Below are positions 9,287-17,806 of a stretch of 64,000 nt of DNA, one piece after another. A program made the position numbers and the translations under genes. The notes below the pieces were generated by a model. It was not told the DNA's origin, did not search any database, and saw only the letters and a list, made by a program, of their open reading frames with translations. Within the stretch, counting starts at the first letter, position 1, and each line of letters begins with the position of its first letter. The stretch comes from Cyclobacteriaceae bacterium (lineage in GTDB: Bacteria > Bacteroidota > Bacteroidia > Cytophagales > Cyclobacteriaceae): contig JAHBUB010000013.1 in NCBI GenBank assembly GCA_019638285.1, positions 1 to 64,000 of the forward strand, given 5' to 3'.

Positions 9287-9673
9287 TTACCTCACGGTTA
9301 TGGTTGGCACGCGATAGGTCGTTGCAAACTTTAAAAGTTTAATCAAATCTGGGTTGGACAAATCATTGACGGATTTTACTTTATAGTGCCTGAATAATTT
9401 TCCCGTTCCCTCAAGCAGTTTTTTGGGATCGGGAAGTTCCGCTCCATAATTAAATCCCAAATTTACGTGGTTAGTCGCTGGCATAATCCAACAGAAGTGT
9501 TCAGTCTTTTTTTTAGGCCCCGTTCCGAATCCTGTATTTTTTTGTCTTACCCAAACGACCTCTACCACTTCGGGGAGCACTTTATAAATCAGCTTTCTTG
9601 TTTGACGTGCTATCCCCTTTATGTCATTCGAAAAGCTTTGGATGGCTTGCTCAAATTCTTTGCTGGTTTCCAT
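9287..9673 (-). CDS. DUF1801 / YdhG-like small protein
   Basis: A 128-aa cytoplasmic protein of the DUF1801 fold. Diagnostic stretches are IRQ-type TRKLIYKVLPEVVEVVW, the aromatic HFCWIMPATNHVNLGF and a C-terminal DLIKLLKFATTYR. Members are small alpha/beta proteins related to frataxin-like folds and have no settled function. It sits alone between the metal regulator and an M20 peptidase with 240 nt of non-coding sequence on its upstream side, so it is probably monocistronic. Confidence 0.65.
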   Translation of the reverse strand: METSKEFEQAIQSFSNDIKGIARQTRKLIYKVLPEVVEVVWVRQKNTGFGTGPKKKTEHFCWIMPATNHVNLGFNYGAELPDPKKLLEGTGKLFRHYKVKSVNDLSNPDLIKLLKFATTYRVPTITVR

Positions 9674-9860
9674 CTTTTATTGTTTTATAGATTTTGCATT
9701 TTGAAATGGAGGCCTCTGTTTTAGTTTCATCTGGTCATCGATCAAAGATAAGTTATTGAGATGGAAGGGAAAGAGTGGGATCGCAAAATAAGCAGATCAG
9801 TGACAATGCCGACAGTAAACAGAATGAGTAGGAATTGATTTTTGGACTTGGGATGTTAAT

Positions 9861-9890
9861 GTGGCGTCAGGTGTTAACACCTGACGCCAC
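9861..9890. repeat. Perfect 30-nt palindrome after the M20 peptidase gene
   Basis: Two 15-nt arms (GTGGCGTCAGGTGTT and its exact complement) meet with no loop. It lies 24 nt beyond the stop of the leftward M20 gene. There is no T-run after it, so it is a weak candidate for a classic terminator and a better one for an extragenic palindromic repeat. Nothing else in the 9674-9913 gap is recognisable. Confidence 0.55.
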
Positions 9891-9913
9891 TGGAATTCTT
9901 TAATATTATTATT

Positions 9914-11314
9914 CTACTTCTTCGAGCCCACCTTAATCGGCTGGGTGAGCTCTTTGGTCAATTGATACAAGAACTCCTGTCCCTCGTAGTAGGCTTTTAC
10001 ATTAATGCGCTCGTCCTTACCGTGGGCGCGCTTGTCGTCCATATCGCTGAAGAGGCCTGAAACACCGTAGGTAGGGATGCCTGCATTGCGGGTGAATGCG
10101 CCATCGGTAGCTCCGGTAGACATTACAGGGATCACTGGAACACCGGGCCACATTTTGGCTGTCACTTTTTCAATAGGCCCTACTACCTGCGGGTCGAGTG
10201 GGGAAGGGGGACTGGCTTTGGCCGGGGCTATGGGTGTAACGGAGATTCTGTTGTCGTCAAACACACTAATCAATTGCTGTTTTATTTTTGCCGGGTCTTC
10301 TCCCGGTAATATTCTGCAATTGACTACAGCAGTAGCTGTCTGTGGCAATGCGTTTTCTGCATGGCCTCCGCTCAGCATTGTGGCCACACAGGTGGTGCGC
10401 AACAACGCATTGTAATAGGGTTCTGCAGAGAATCTTTTCACTGCCCCTGCATCGGGAGGATTTTGAATAATTCCTTTCATATCTGCTGCCAACTGTCCTG
10501 TTTCTATTTTGGCTGAACGATCAAAGAAAGCGCGCGTGCCATCATTAAGTGTGATGGGAAAATCATAGCCGGACAGATTTGTCAGTGCTTTGGCCAAATG
10601 GTAAATGGGATTGTCCTTGCGTGGCAGGGAACTGTGCCCACCCGGGTCTTTGACCTCCAGCTGAAAACTTTGAAATACTTTTTCGCTCAGCTGCACACCA
10701 TTCAATATTTTCTTTCCGTCCTTGGACTGACCGCCACCACCTTCGTTGATGGCAAACTCTGCTGTTTTAAAGGGAGGATAATTTTCCAGCAGCCAGGCGA
10801 TACCGTTGTGATCGCCTCCTTCTTCATCGGCTGTCAATGCCACCATGATGTCGCGTTCGGGTTGGTAGTTTTCTTTTTTCAAGCTGATGAGGTTGGCAAT
10901 AAAAATGGAGGCCATGGCTTTGTCATCGCTGCTGCCCCGCGCATAGTAGTAGCCATCAATTTCTTGAAACTTAAATGGATCGATAGACCAGTCGGTGGGG
11001 TTGGCTTCCACCACATCGATGTGGGCCATAAGAATAACGGGTTTCTTTTTTCCGGTACCGTGTAGGGTGGCTACCAGGTTTCCTCTGTTGGGAGTAGGAC
11101 CGCCAATAAAGAGGTCTTTGTCTTCAAAGCCAGCTGCTTTGAGTCGCGCAGCCATGGCTTTGGCTGCCTCCGTAGTGTTGCCAGTAGAATGGGTGGTGTT
11201 GATTTCTATGAGTTCTTTGAAAATTTCGCGCGTAAGCGCCTGATCATTTTGGGCGTACGTCAATAGGCTACTGCTCAGGAACATTACAATGAGCATGGAT
11301 TGTATGGACTTCAT
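9914..11314 (-). CDS. Exported M20-family zinc metallopeptidase
   Basis: A 466-aa protein starting at the ATG at 11314, which places a clean signal peptide (MLIVMFLSSSLLTYAQ) at the N-terminus; the frame extends 12 codons upstream without support. M20 metal ligands are visible: MAHIDVVEA (first His), ARGSSDDKA (bridging Asp), ADEEGGDHNG (catalytic Glu pair) and the late STGATDGAFTR region with its Asp. A dimerisation lid domain (PGGHSSLPRKDNPIYHLA) sits in the middle. It is expected to cleave small peptides or acylated amino acids in the periplasm. A second, different M20 enzyme lies at 14999-16582. Confidence 0.85.
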   Translation of the reverse strand: MKSIQSMLIVMFLSSSLLTYAQNDQALTREIFKELIEINTTHSTGNTTEAAKAMAARLKAAGFEDKDLFIGGPTPNRGNLVATLHGTGKKKPVILMAHIDVVEANPTDWSIDPFKFQEIDGYYYARGSSDDKAMASIFIANLISLKKENYQPERDIMVALTADEEGGDHNGIAWLLENYPPFKTAEFAINEGGGGQSKDGKKILNGVQLSEKVFQSFQLEVKDPGGHSSLPRKDNPIYHLAKALTNLSGYDFPITLNDGTRAFFDRSAKIETGQLAADMKGIIQNPPDAGAVKRFSAEPYYNALLRTTCVATMLSGGHAENALPQTATAVVNCRILPGEDPAKIKQQLISVFDDNRISVTPIAPAKASPPSPLDPQVVGPIEKVTAKMWPGVPVIPVMSTGATDGAFTRNAGIPTYGVSGLFSDMDDKRAHGKDERINVKAYYEGQEFLYQLTKELTQPIKVGSKK

Positions 11315-11382
11315 AAGGAATAGGGTTTTATGAAGGCATAATTTACTCAAATGGATGGCAGGAGCAAATTGGGTATAGATTA

Positions 11383-11439
11383 ACCGCAGAGGCGCTGAGA
11401 CGCTAAGTTAGGGGCTTTGCGTCTTTGTGTCTTTGCGGT
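11383..11439. repeat. Stem-loop repeat with 21-nt arms (CCGCAGAGGCGC type)
   Basis: The left arm (11383-11403, starting ACCGCAGAGGCGC) and right arm (11419-11439, ending CTTTGCGGT) are inverted repeats whose differences are nearly all G-to-A, so an RNA copy would keep G-U pairs. It is followed by an AT-rich direct repeat (AATTTAAAATTC, then ATTTAAAATTG). Similar CCGCAGAGGCGC repeats are common between genes in many bacteria. It separates two leftward genes. Confidence 0.55.
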
Positions 11440-11460
11440 GAAAAATTTAAAATTCAACAT

Positions 11461-11703
11461 TTAAAATTGTGAAAGCCATAATCGATAGGCTGCTTTCAAA
11501 CAATGACCGCATGGTCGGTATCCAGCTTGAATAGCTTCTTTTTTATTCGCAAAGAAAACCCGGTTGCGCTGATGCATGCGCTTGCCCGATTTACAATTGA
11601 GTAAACCATAAATTTTTAAACGCGCATTTCCCCCAAGGGTAATAGCACCTGATTTGATCTGGAGAGATAATTGACTTTTGGATATGTTGCTATGCCGCAT
11701 CAT
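11461..11703 (-). CDS. Stand-alone Ada metal-binding domain protein
   Basis: An 80-aa protein (ATG at 11703 or 11700). Its second half matches the Zn-binding domain of Ada: LLNCKSGKRM, NRVFFANKKEAIQAGYRPC, then GHC. In Ada four Cys hold zinc and the first accepts methyl groups from DNA phosphotriesters. Here three Cys are visible (one in NCKSG, two in RPCGHC); the second ligand position has no Cys, so zinc ligation must use another residue or differ. It overlaps the 3' end of the oxygenase gene and is likely co-transcribed. Together with the Zn-less Ada at 533-1387 it looks like a split Ada system. Confidence 0.7.
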   Translation of the reverse strand: MMRHSNISKSQLSLQIKSGAITLGGNARLKIYGLLNCKSGKRMHQRNRVFFANKKEAIQAGYRPCGHCLKAAYRLWLSQF

Positions 11704-12388
11704 GGAAGACAATGCCTAAGGTATAACGCGTTCCTGATTTTACTTCGCTCACACCGTGTTTTACTTTAGCCCGATAATATCCTTTCGATCCCTGAATGGG
11801 TCTGAAGTTGGTGGTGATGATCACAGCATCACCTTTGTTGGCATGAATTACTTTTACTATGGATTGCGCTCTTGGGATTTGTTCTGTCAGCACCAATTCA
11901 CCCCCTTCGTAGTCAGTTCCTTTTTGGGTCAGCATAAAAATTACCTGAAAAGGAAAGAACACAGCACCGTATAAATCCTGGTGCAAAGTATTAAATCCAC
12001 CCGCTTCATATTTTAAAATGAGAGGAGTGGGGCGTACTTGTTGTACAGCATGACAGCTTTCAATAAAGGTGTTGTGTTCAGCGGGGAAGGAAGAATCTAT
12101 TTTGAGTAACCTCATCCATTGATTCGCAATGTGTGCGAGTGGTGTGTATAAGTTGGCTCTCAGTGCCTTCACAGTAGAAGGAAGCGGATAATCAAAATAT
12201 TTATATTCCCCTTTTCCAAATCGGTAGCGCTGCATATTGATGGTACTGCGGTATAGATGAGATTCATGGTATTGATGAATTAATGTTTCGCAGCCGAATG
12301 GATTCAAAATTTTTGGGAGTATGGCATAGCCCTTGTTATTGAGCGTAGAGGCAATGTCGTCCCAGTTTTGTGTTGTTAATGTATCCAT
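11690..12388 (-). CDS. 2-oxoglutarate/Fe(II)-dependent oxygenase
   Basis: A 232-aa protein from the ATG at 12388; a longer TTG frame would run into the divergent glycosylase gene. The jelly-roll iron site is visible as HQD (in NTLHQDLYG) and the distal His in KVKHGVSEV, with Arg (GTRYTLGI) to bind 2-oxoglutarate. The family includes prolyl hydroxylases and AlkB-like repair dioxygenases. Its position between an Ada-domain gene and an AlkA-like glycosylase suggests oxidative removal of alkyl lesions, but the substrate is inferred. A candidate Ada box lies 40 nt upstream of the start. Confidence 0.7.
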   Translation of the reverse strand: MDTLTTQNWDDIASTLNNKGYAILPKILNPFGCETLIHQYHESHLYRSTINMQRYRFGKGEYKYFDYPLPSTVKALRANLYTPLAHIANQWMRLLKIDSSFPAEHNTFIESCHAVQQVRPTPLILKYEAGGFNTLHQDLYGAVFFPFQVIFMLTQKGTDYEGGELVLTEQIPRAQSIVKVIHANKGDAVIITTNFRPIQGSKGYYRAKVKHGVSEVKSGTRYTLGIVFHDAA

Positions 12389-12427
12389 GGTACAAATTTG
12401 ATGAATTTGCCTTTTAAAGCTGACCCA

Positions 12428-12436
12428 ATTCTTGCG
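12428..12436 (-). promoter_or_regulatory. Candidate Ada box before the oxygenase/Ada-domain operon
   Basis: The minus strand reads CGCAAGAAT, identical to the site at 1444-1452 and in the same orientation to its gene. It lies in the 103-nt divergent gap shared with the glycosylase gene, so it could control both. It resembles the GCGCAAGA part of the E. coli Ada operator. Confidence 0.4.
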
Positions 12437-12491
12437 GATTGCATGCTTGAGTTGTGTGAATTCATCAACTTCCAGTAGACTTGAGAAAAGA

Positions 12492-13364
12492 ATGGAAATT
12501 TCCTTGCCACCAGAATTTAGCTTCAAAGAGTGCCTTCACTTTTTGGAACGCTCACCCAGAGAGCTTCTTCATAAGGTAGAAGGGGATGCGGTGTATAAAT
12601 TGGTGAATTACGAAAGTGAAAAGATCCTTTTTAAGGTTTCTTCCTCTGATTCAAGGCTAATCGTTGATTTTCCTATTGCCGTACCCAACGATGAAATCAA
12701 ACAGAAGATTGAACGCTATATAATAGAGTGGTTTGATATTGATAAGGATTTGAAGCCCTTTTATGAAATGGCGACAAAAGATCCTTTTTTGTCACATTTG
12801 GCTCAACAGCATTATGGCTATCGCATTGTAGGGATGCCCGATTTGTATGAATCGTTGGTGTGGGCAGTGATTGGACAACAAATTAATTTGAGTTTTGCTT
12901 ATACATTGAAACAACAGTTTGTGAGGGAGTATGGAAAGAAATTAGTGTTTAAGGACAAAGAATATTTTTTATTTCCTGAACCTGGTATCGTTGCTTATCT
13001 CTCAATGGAAGACTTATTAAAAATTCAATTCAGCAGGCAGAAGGCACGATATACCATTGGTATTTCAAAAGCGTTTTTGGATGGCACGATATCAAAAGAA
13101 AAATTGAAAGGATTGTCTTTAATAGATGCGAAAGAAAAACTAATGAAAATTAAGGGCATCGGCAACTGGACTGCCAACTATGCGTTGATGAAAACATTTC
13201 GCCATCCGGATGCCTTTCCATTGGAGGATGCTGCACTAAGTAACGCACTTCGTGTCTTTTTGCAATTGGATAGAAAACCCACATTGAACGAAATACGAGA
13301 GGTGTTTGTACGATACAAGGATTGGGAGGCCTATGCTACGCTCTATCTGTGGCGCAGTCTTTAG
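12492..13364 (+). CDS. alkA: AlkA-like DNA-3-methyladenine glycosylase
   Basis: A 290-aa HhH-GPD glycosylase. The chosen ATG (12492) removes a 20-residue TTG-started extension that would overlap the divergent gene. The helix-hairpin-helix reads LMKIKGIGNWTANYALM, and the catalytic Asp follows in FPLEDAALSNAL, at the position of E. coli AlkA Asp238. The N-terminal AlkA-like beta domain precedes it (residues about 1-95). It excises 3-methyladenine and other alkylated bases, starting base-excision repair. It is divergent from the oxygenase/Ada-domain pair, forming an alkylation-repair locus. Confidence 0.85.
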   Translation: MEISLPPEFSFKECLHFLERSPRELLHKVEGDAVYKLVNYESEKILFKVSSSDSRLIVDFPIAVPNDEIKQKIERYIIEWFDIDKDLKPFYEMATKDPFLSHLAQQHYGYRIVGMPDLYESLVWAVIGQQINLSFAYTLKQQFVREYGKKLVFKDKEYFLFPEPGIVAYLSMEDLLKIQFSRQKARYTIGISKAFLDGTISKEKLKGLSLIDAKEKLMKIKGIGNWTANYALMKTFRHPDAFPLEDAALSNALRVFLQLDRKPTLNEIREVFVRYKDWEAYATLYLWRSL

Positions 13365-13403
13365 GTTTCGATTAATAGCGATGAGGAACAAAAGACAGGC
13401 TAT

Positions 13404-14324
13404 TTATTTATACGATTGCGCTACTTCAGTCAGTCCATCCTTATAGAGAGTGGGGTGAATATTAAATACCCTTTCAAATTTGGTGCTGTCGAATAAATAA
13501 TCATACTCATTTTGATACAGCATTTCCACCGACTCTTTGATGTCACCATTAAAAAGCCCCGCCATTCGCACCATCCATTTTTTGAGTACCATATAATTGG
13601 GCTGTACGCCAAAAGCAGTTGCTGCCAATTCAAGAAATTCTTTACCTGTAGGTACGTTCTTGTCAGTAGGGATATGCCAAACCTGATTGTAGGCATGATC
13701 TGTATTCCCTAATAAGGCAGTTGCCTTTCCTGCATCTGGTGTGTAGGTGAAAGAATGTTTTATTTGATCGGACATGAACCATTGCGCCTTTTTTCCTTTA
13801 TCAAAATTGTCAAATACCATTGGTTTCAAAAAACTCACTGGCGCATGAGGACCATAAAAGTCTGCGGCTCTCACAATTTGTGCGTTGATGTTTTCTCTTT
13901 TTATTTCATCCAGTAATGTAAGTTCAATGTTGGCTCGCACTTCTCCCTTTTTACTACACGGATTGAAGGGAGTATTTTCAGTCATCCAGCCCTCCACCTT
14001 TCCGTAAGGGTAGACATTGCTGAAAAAGACAAGCTTAGCATTGTGTTGTTTACACCCTTCAATTACATTGTGCATCACAACTGGCCATTGTTTTTTCCAC
14101 ACTTCTGTTCGATAAGGGATGCCTATAGTGAGATAGGCTACTTTTGATCCCTTAATGGCCTCTGTAGTTTGTGAGGCATCCATTAGGTCCGCCTTCACCA
14201 ACTGATCTGTGTCATTTACTTTTTTTGGGTTCCTGCTTACCAATCTAATTTCGTGGGTGTACCCGGGTAGGTGCTTAGCAAGGTTATTGGCGATTATGCC
14301 ATTGGCTCCAAGAATAGTTTGCAT
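13404..14324 (-). CDS. NAD(P)-dependent epimerase/reductase (extended SDR family)
   Basis: A 306-aa Rossmann-fold protein. The nucleotide-binding loop is a variant GANGIIANNLA at the very N-terminus, followed by VSRNPKK (a cofactor-selecting Arg suggests NADP), ADLMDA and VAYLTIG. A Tyr-containing FFSNVYPYG segment occupies the active-site region, but the usual YxxxK is not clean. This resembles nucleoside-sugar epimerase/NmrA-like proteins of unknown substrate. It converges with the glycosylase gene with 39 nt between them. Confidence 0.65.
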   Translation of the reverse strand: MQTILGANGIIANNLAKHLPGYTHEIRLVSRNPKKVNDTDQLVKADLMDASQTTEAIKGSKVAYLTIGIPYRTEVWKKQWPVVMHNVIEGCKQHNAKLVFFSNVYPYGKVEGWMTENTPFNPCSKKGEVRANIELTLLDEIKRENINAQIVRAADFYGPHAPVSFLKPMVFDNFDKGKKAQWFMSDQIKHSFTYTPDAGKATALLGNTDHAYNQVWHIPTDKNVPTGKEFLELAATAFGVQPNYMVLKKWMVRMAGLFNGDIKESVEMLYQNEYDYLFDSTKFERVFNIHPTLYKDGLTEVAQSYK

Positions 14325-14410
14325 ATAAGTTTTTTAAACAATGATATTGTAATATAAGTATTATTGTAAGCTCATTAAATTGAAGATTATTTTATTAATA
14401 ATAAACTAGC

Positions 14411-14845
14411 ATGGCCCGTCTCACATTGGATTTACCCCCACAATTTATTTTTAGCACCACGTTTTCGGTACGTTCCAGCGATGTAAACTATGGAGGGCAT
14501 GTGGGGAATGACAGCATATTGACATTGATGCAGGAGGCCAGGATTGTTTTTTATCAGCAACTTGGCTTCAAAAATGAGTTGAGGTTTGAAGAGAGCATTG
14601 GACAAATTATTTCAGATGCACTGGTGCTCTATAAATCTGAATCTTTTCTGGGAGACAAGTTGAAAATCGAAATTGGAGTGAGCGATTTCAATAAATACGG
14701 ATTTGACATGGTCTATTTGATTACGAATCTCACCACTGGCAAGGAGGCAGCTCGGGGCAAGACAGGCATCGTGTGCTTTGATTATGATAAACGAAAAGTG
14801 GCATCCATTCCTGCGGTTTTATTGAAAAAGCTAGAAGGTATCTAA
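14411..14845 (+). CDS. Hotdog-fold acyl-CoA thioesterase (4HBT/YbgC-like)
   Basis: A 144-aa single hotdog domain. The N-terminal FSVRSSDVNYGGHVGNDSIL corresponds to the RxxDxDxxGHVNN active-site segment of YbgC/4-hydroxybenzoyl-CoA thioesterases, with an Asp in the catalytic position. The rest shows the expected FYQQLGF helix and a central beta-sheet. It should hydrolyse an acyl-CoA or acyl-ACP in the cytoplasm. It is divergent from the SDR gene and stands alone. Confidence 0.7.
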   Translation: MARLTLDLPPQFIFSTTFSVRSSDVNYGGHVGNDSILTLMQEARIVFYQQLGFKNELRFEESIGQIISDALVLYKSESFLGDKLKIEIGVSDFNKYGFDMVYLITNLTTGKEAARGKTGIVCFDYDKRKVASIPAVLLKKLEGI

Positions 14846-14998
14846 AGAACCAGACTTCAAAGGTTCATACCTCTTGAACCCAAATACTACCGATCATTTC
14901 AGAGTTGAGTATTTGATCGACTCAATTATCGGAAGGACACCCGGCAATTGTTAAATTGTTCGTTGGAAAATGATCGTCTAAAACTAAACCTACAGCAA

Positions 14999-16582
14999 AT
15001 GAAAGCACGACTATTACTGCTTTGTATGGTAGCCTCCGGACTTGCCTTTGCGCAAGCACCGAAGTTATCGGCAAAGAAAATTAATGCCTTAAAAAAAGAA
15101 GCATCAGAAAAAGTACAGGCAGATGCCAAAAGAATTCAAGTGATGGTGGATAAGATTTTCAGTTTCGCTGAATTGGGATTTCAGGAATATGAATCCAGTA
15201 AGTACCTGACAGGAATTCTTAAAGAAAATGGATTTAAAATAGAAATGGGTATTGCTGGCATACCTACTGCATGGATAGCCACCTGGGGAAGTGGAAAACC
15301 ATTGATTGCATTGGGCAGCGATGTAGATGATATCCCTAAGGCCTCTCAAAAGCCAGGCGTTGCTTATCATGATCCCATTGTAGAGGGAGCGCCCGGGCAT
15401 GGGGAAGGGCATAACTCGGGTATTCCATTAAATATTGCTGCGGCACTTGCGGTAAAAGATATTATGGAGCGGGAGAAGCTACCAGGTACGCTAATGCTTT
15501 GGCCAGGTATTGCAGAAGAGTTGGTAGGGACCAAAGCCTACTACACACGGGATGGATATTTTGATAATGTAGATATTTGTCTTTTCACACATGTGGGTTC
15601 AAATCTTGGCGTGTCTTATGGTAGGACTGGTGGAACAGGGCTCATTTCGGTGGAGTATACCTTTTTAGGTGAATCTGCTCACTCTGCAGGCTCACCGTGG
15701 AGAGGGCGTAGCGCAGCAGATGCTGTTGAATTAATGAATATTGGCTGGCAATATCAACGCGAACACTTAGAACCGTTGCAGCGCTCACACTCTGTAATTA
15801 CAGATGGAGGAGATCAACCCAACGTGGTTCCCTCAAAGGCATCCATCTGGTATTATTTCAGAGAGATGAGCTATCCGGCAATTATGGATCTGTATGCTCA
15901 GGGAAACCGAATAGCGGATGCAGCAGCCATGATGACCCAAACTTCCGTAACGCGGAGAACGCTAGGATCTGCATGGCCAGGTCATTTTAACAAACCAGTG
16001 GCGGAGGCTATGAATGAAAACATCAAGGTGGTAGGGCTTCCTACCTGGTCTGCTGAAGACCAACAATTAGCAAAAGCAGTTCAGAAGGAGGTGCAGGCAA
16101 AAGAAGACATTGATGGAATGCCTACCAAGCTGGATGAATTTAAGGCTCCGCCAAAAGAGCCAAAAAGTGGGGGTTCAGATGATATTGGTGATATTTCATG
16201 GAAGGTACCAACGGTTACCCTGCGCTATCCTGCCAATATTCCTGGTCTTCCTGGTCATAATTGGGCCAATGCCATTGCGATGGCTACACCCATTGCACAT
16301 AAGGGAGTGACTGCAGGTGCGAAGGTACAGGCAATGACGATCATTGACCTTTTAACAAATCCTGAACTGGTGGCCAACGCAAAAAATTATTTCCAGACTG
16401 AACAACTAGCAAAGCAACAGTATACACCTTTGGTTACTAAAGAGGACACGCCTGCGATTTATTTAAATAAAGAGATAATGAAAGAGTTTCGTCCGCAATT
16501 AGAGAAATACTATTATGATGAAACCAAGTATGATAGTTATTTAGAACAATTGGGGATTACTTACCCTACAATTAAGAAATAG
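14999..16582 (+). CDS. Exported M20-family amidohydrolase (AbgB-like)
   Basis: A 527-aa protein from the ATG at 14999, giving the signal peptide ARLLLLCMVASGLAFAQ; an earlier ATG adds 17 unlikely residues. The amidohydrolase core shows FSFAELGFQEYESSKYL, ALGSDVDDIP, HGEGHNSG (metal site), the EE pair in PGIAEELVGTKAY and the lid segment GESAHSAGSPWRGRSAADA. The length and the Gly-His patterns fit the p-aminobenzoyl-glutamate hydrolase subunit B branch. Substrate is uncertain, likely an amide-linked amino acid. It converges on the leu operon across a strong hairpin. Confidence 0.8.
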   Translation: MKARLLLLCMVASGLAFAQAPKLSAKKINALKKEASEKVQADAKRIQVMVDKIFSFAELGFQEYESSKYLTGILKENGFKIEMGIAGIPTAWIATWGSGKPLIALGSDVDDIPKASQKPGVAYHDPIVEGAPGHGEGHNSGIPLNIAAALAVKDIMEREKLPGTLMLWPGIAEELVGTKAYYTRDGYFDNVDICLFTHVGSNLGVSYGRTGGTGLISVEYTFLGESAHSAGSPWRGRSAADAVELMNIGWQYQREHLEPLQRSHSVITDGGDQPNVVPSKASIWYYFREMSYPAIMDLYAQGNRIADAAAMMTQTSVTRRTLGSAWPGHFNKPVAEAMNENIKVVGLPTWSAEDQQLAKAVQKEVQAKEDIDGMPTKLDEFKAPPKEPKSGGSDDIGDISWKVPTVTLRYPANIPGLPGHNWANAIAMATPIAHKGVTAGAKVQAMTIIDLLTNPELVANAKNYFQTEQLAKQQYTPLVTKEDTPAIYLNKEIMKEFRPQLEKYYYDETKYDSYLEQLGITYPTIKK

Positions 16583-16586
16583 GAAT

Positions 16587-16630
16587 AATCTTCATTGCGA
16601 TCCGCCAGTTGGCGGATCGCAATGAAGATT
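16587..16630. terminator. 21-bp perfect inverted repeat between convergent genes
   Basis: Arms at 16587-16607 and 16610-16630 (core GATCCGCCA / TGGCGGATC) pair perfectly around a two-base gap. It lies 4 nt from both the amidohydrolase and leuA stop codons, so it probably ends transcription from both sides. The CCGCCAGTTGGCGG core is also a typical extragenic repeat. Confidence 0.65.
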
Positions 16631-16634
16631 TATT

Positions 16635-17798
16635 TTAACCTTTAACCAGCACCGGCATCAAGCCCACCAACATCATCAGGTCCTCATCGCCAATCATTTT
16701 CTTCTCATCTGCCATTGTGAGGAAATTTTCATACAGATGATTTAGCTCTTCTCCTTCCAGGCGATGGCCTAACAATTCCATTCTATGTTTAAGCGCTGCC
16801 CGTCCACTTCGAGCCGTCAATACGATAGAAGAGGAAGGAACCCCCACTTTATCAGGGCTGATGATTTCGTAGTTTTCTGAATGTTTCAAAAACCCGTCCT
16901 GATGAATGCCAGAGCTGTGCGCAAAAGCATTGCTACCGACTATCGCTTTGTTGGGCTGTACAGGCATACGCATCATGCCAGACACCAATTTACTTAATGC
17001 ATAGATTTTTTCTGTTTTTATGTTGGTGTGTAATTTCAAGTCCTGGTGTGTATTGATAATCATAGTGACTTCTTCCAGAGATGTGTTTCCTGCCCGTTCT
17101 CCAATTCCATTGATAGTCACTTCCGCTTGTTGGGCTCCATTGCAAAGACCGGCAATGGTATTGGCGGTCGCCAGGCCCAGATCATTATGACAATGAACAG
17201 AAATGATGGCTTTGTCGATATTGCTCACGTGTTCTGCTAAATACTTTATTCGCTTTCCGAAGGAATCAGGAAGGCAATAACCGGTAGTGTCTGGAATATT
17301 CACAACGTCTGCTCCTGCAGCGATTACAGATTCAATCAGCTGGGCAAGAAATTTAAGATCTGCTCGGCCTGCGTCTTCTGCATAGAACTCTACCTCGTGC
17401 CCTTTTTCTTTGGCGTAGGCCACTGCCCAGGCTCCTTGCTCTAACACCTGCTCTCTGGTGCTATAAAATTTGTTTTTGATATGCACATCAGAAGCACCTA
17501 TGCCGGTATGAATTCTGCCACGTTTCGCATAGCGTAAAGCTTCTGCAGCCACATCGATATCTTCTTTTTTCGCGCGGGTAAGCGCACATATCACGGCATC
17601 TTTTATGGTTTTTGTTAGCGCTACTACAGAATTAAAATCACCCGGACTTGAAATTGGAAATCCAGCCTCTATTACGTCCACACCTAATGCTTCCAGCTCT
17701 CGTGCAATAATTATTTTTTCTTCTGTCTTGAGTTGACAGCCGGGTACTTGTTCGCCATCGCGAAGAGTAGTGTCAAATATTTGAATTTTTTTACTCAT
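16635..17798 (-). CDS. leuA: 2-isopropylmalate synthase, short form without the leucine-sensing domain
   Basis: A 387-aa DRE-TIM metallolyase that condenses acetyl-CoA with 2-oxoisovalerate, the committed step to leucine. [12 protein letters not shown] at residues 9-20 holds the metal/substrate Arg-Asp, HCHNDLGLA is the conserved metal-binding His pair, and [14 protein letters not shown] is the family signature. Classical LeuA is about 500 residues with a C-terminal allosteric domain for leucine; this protein stops shortly after the catalytic barrel and subdomain I. It is the last gene of leuC-D-B-A, 8 nt after leuB. Confidence 0.9.
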   Translation of the reverse strand: MSKKIQIFDTTLRDGEQVPGCQLKTEEKIIIARELEALGVDVIEAGFPISSPGDFNSVVALTKTIKDAVICALTRAKKEDIDVAAEALRYAKRGRIHTGIGASDVHIKNKFYSTREQVLEQGAWAVAYAKEKGHEVEFYAEDAGRADLKFLAQLIESVIAAGADVVNIPDTTGYCLPDSFGKRIKYLAEHVSNIDKAIISVHCHNDLGLATANTIAGLCNGAQQAEVTINGIGERAGNTSLEEVTMIINTHQDLKLHTNIKTEKIYALSKLVSGMMRMPVQPNKAIVGSNAFAHSSGIHQDGFLKHSENYEIISPDKVGVPSSSIVLTARSGRAALKHRMELLGHRLEGEELNHLYENFLTMADEKKMIGDEDLMMLVGLMPVLVKG

Positions 17799-17806
17799 AA
17801 TATTTA

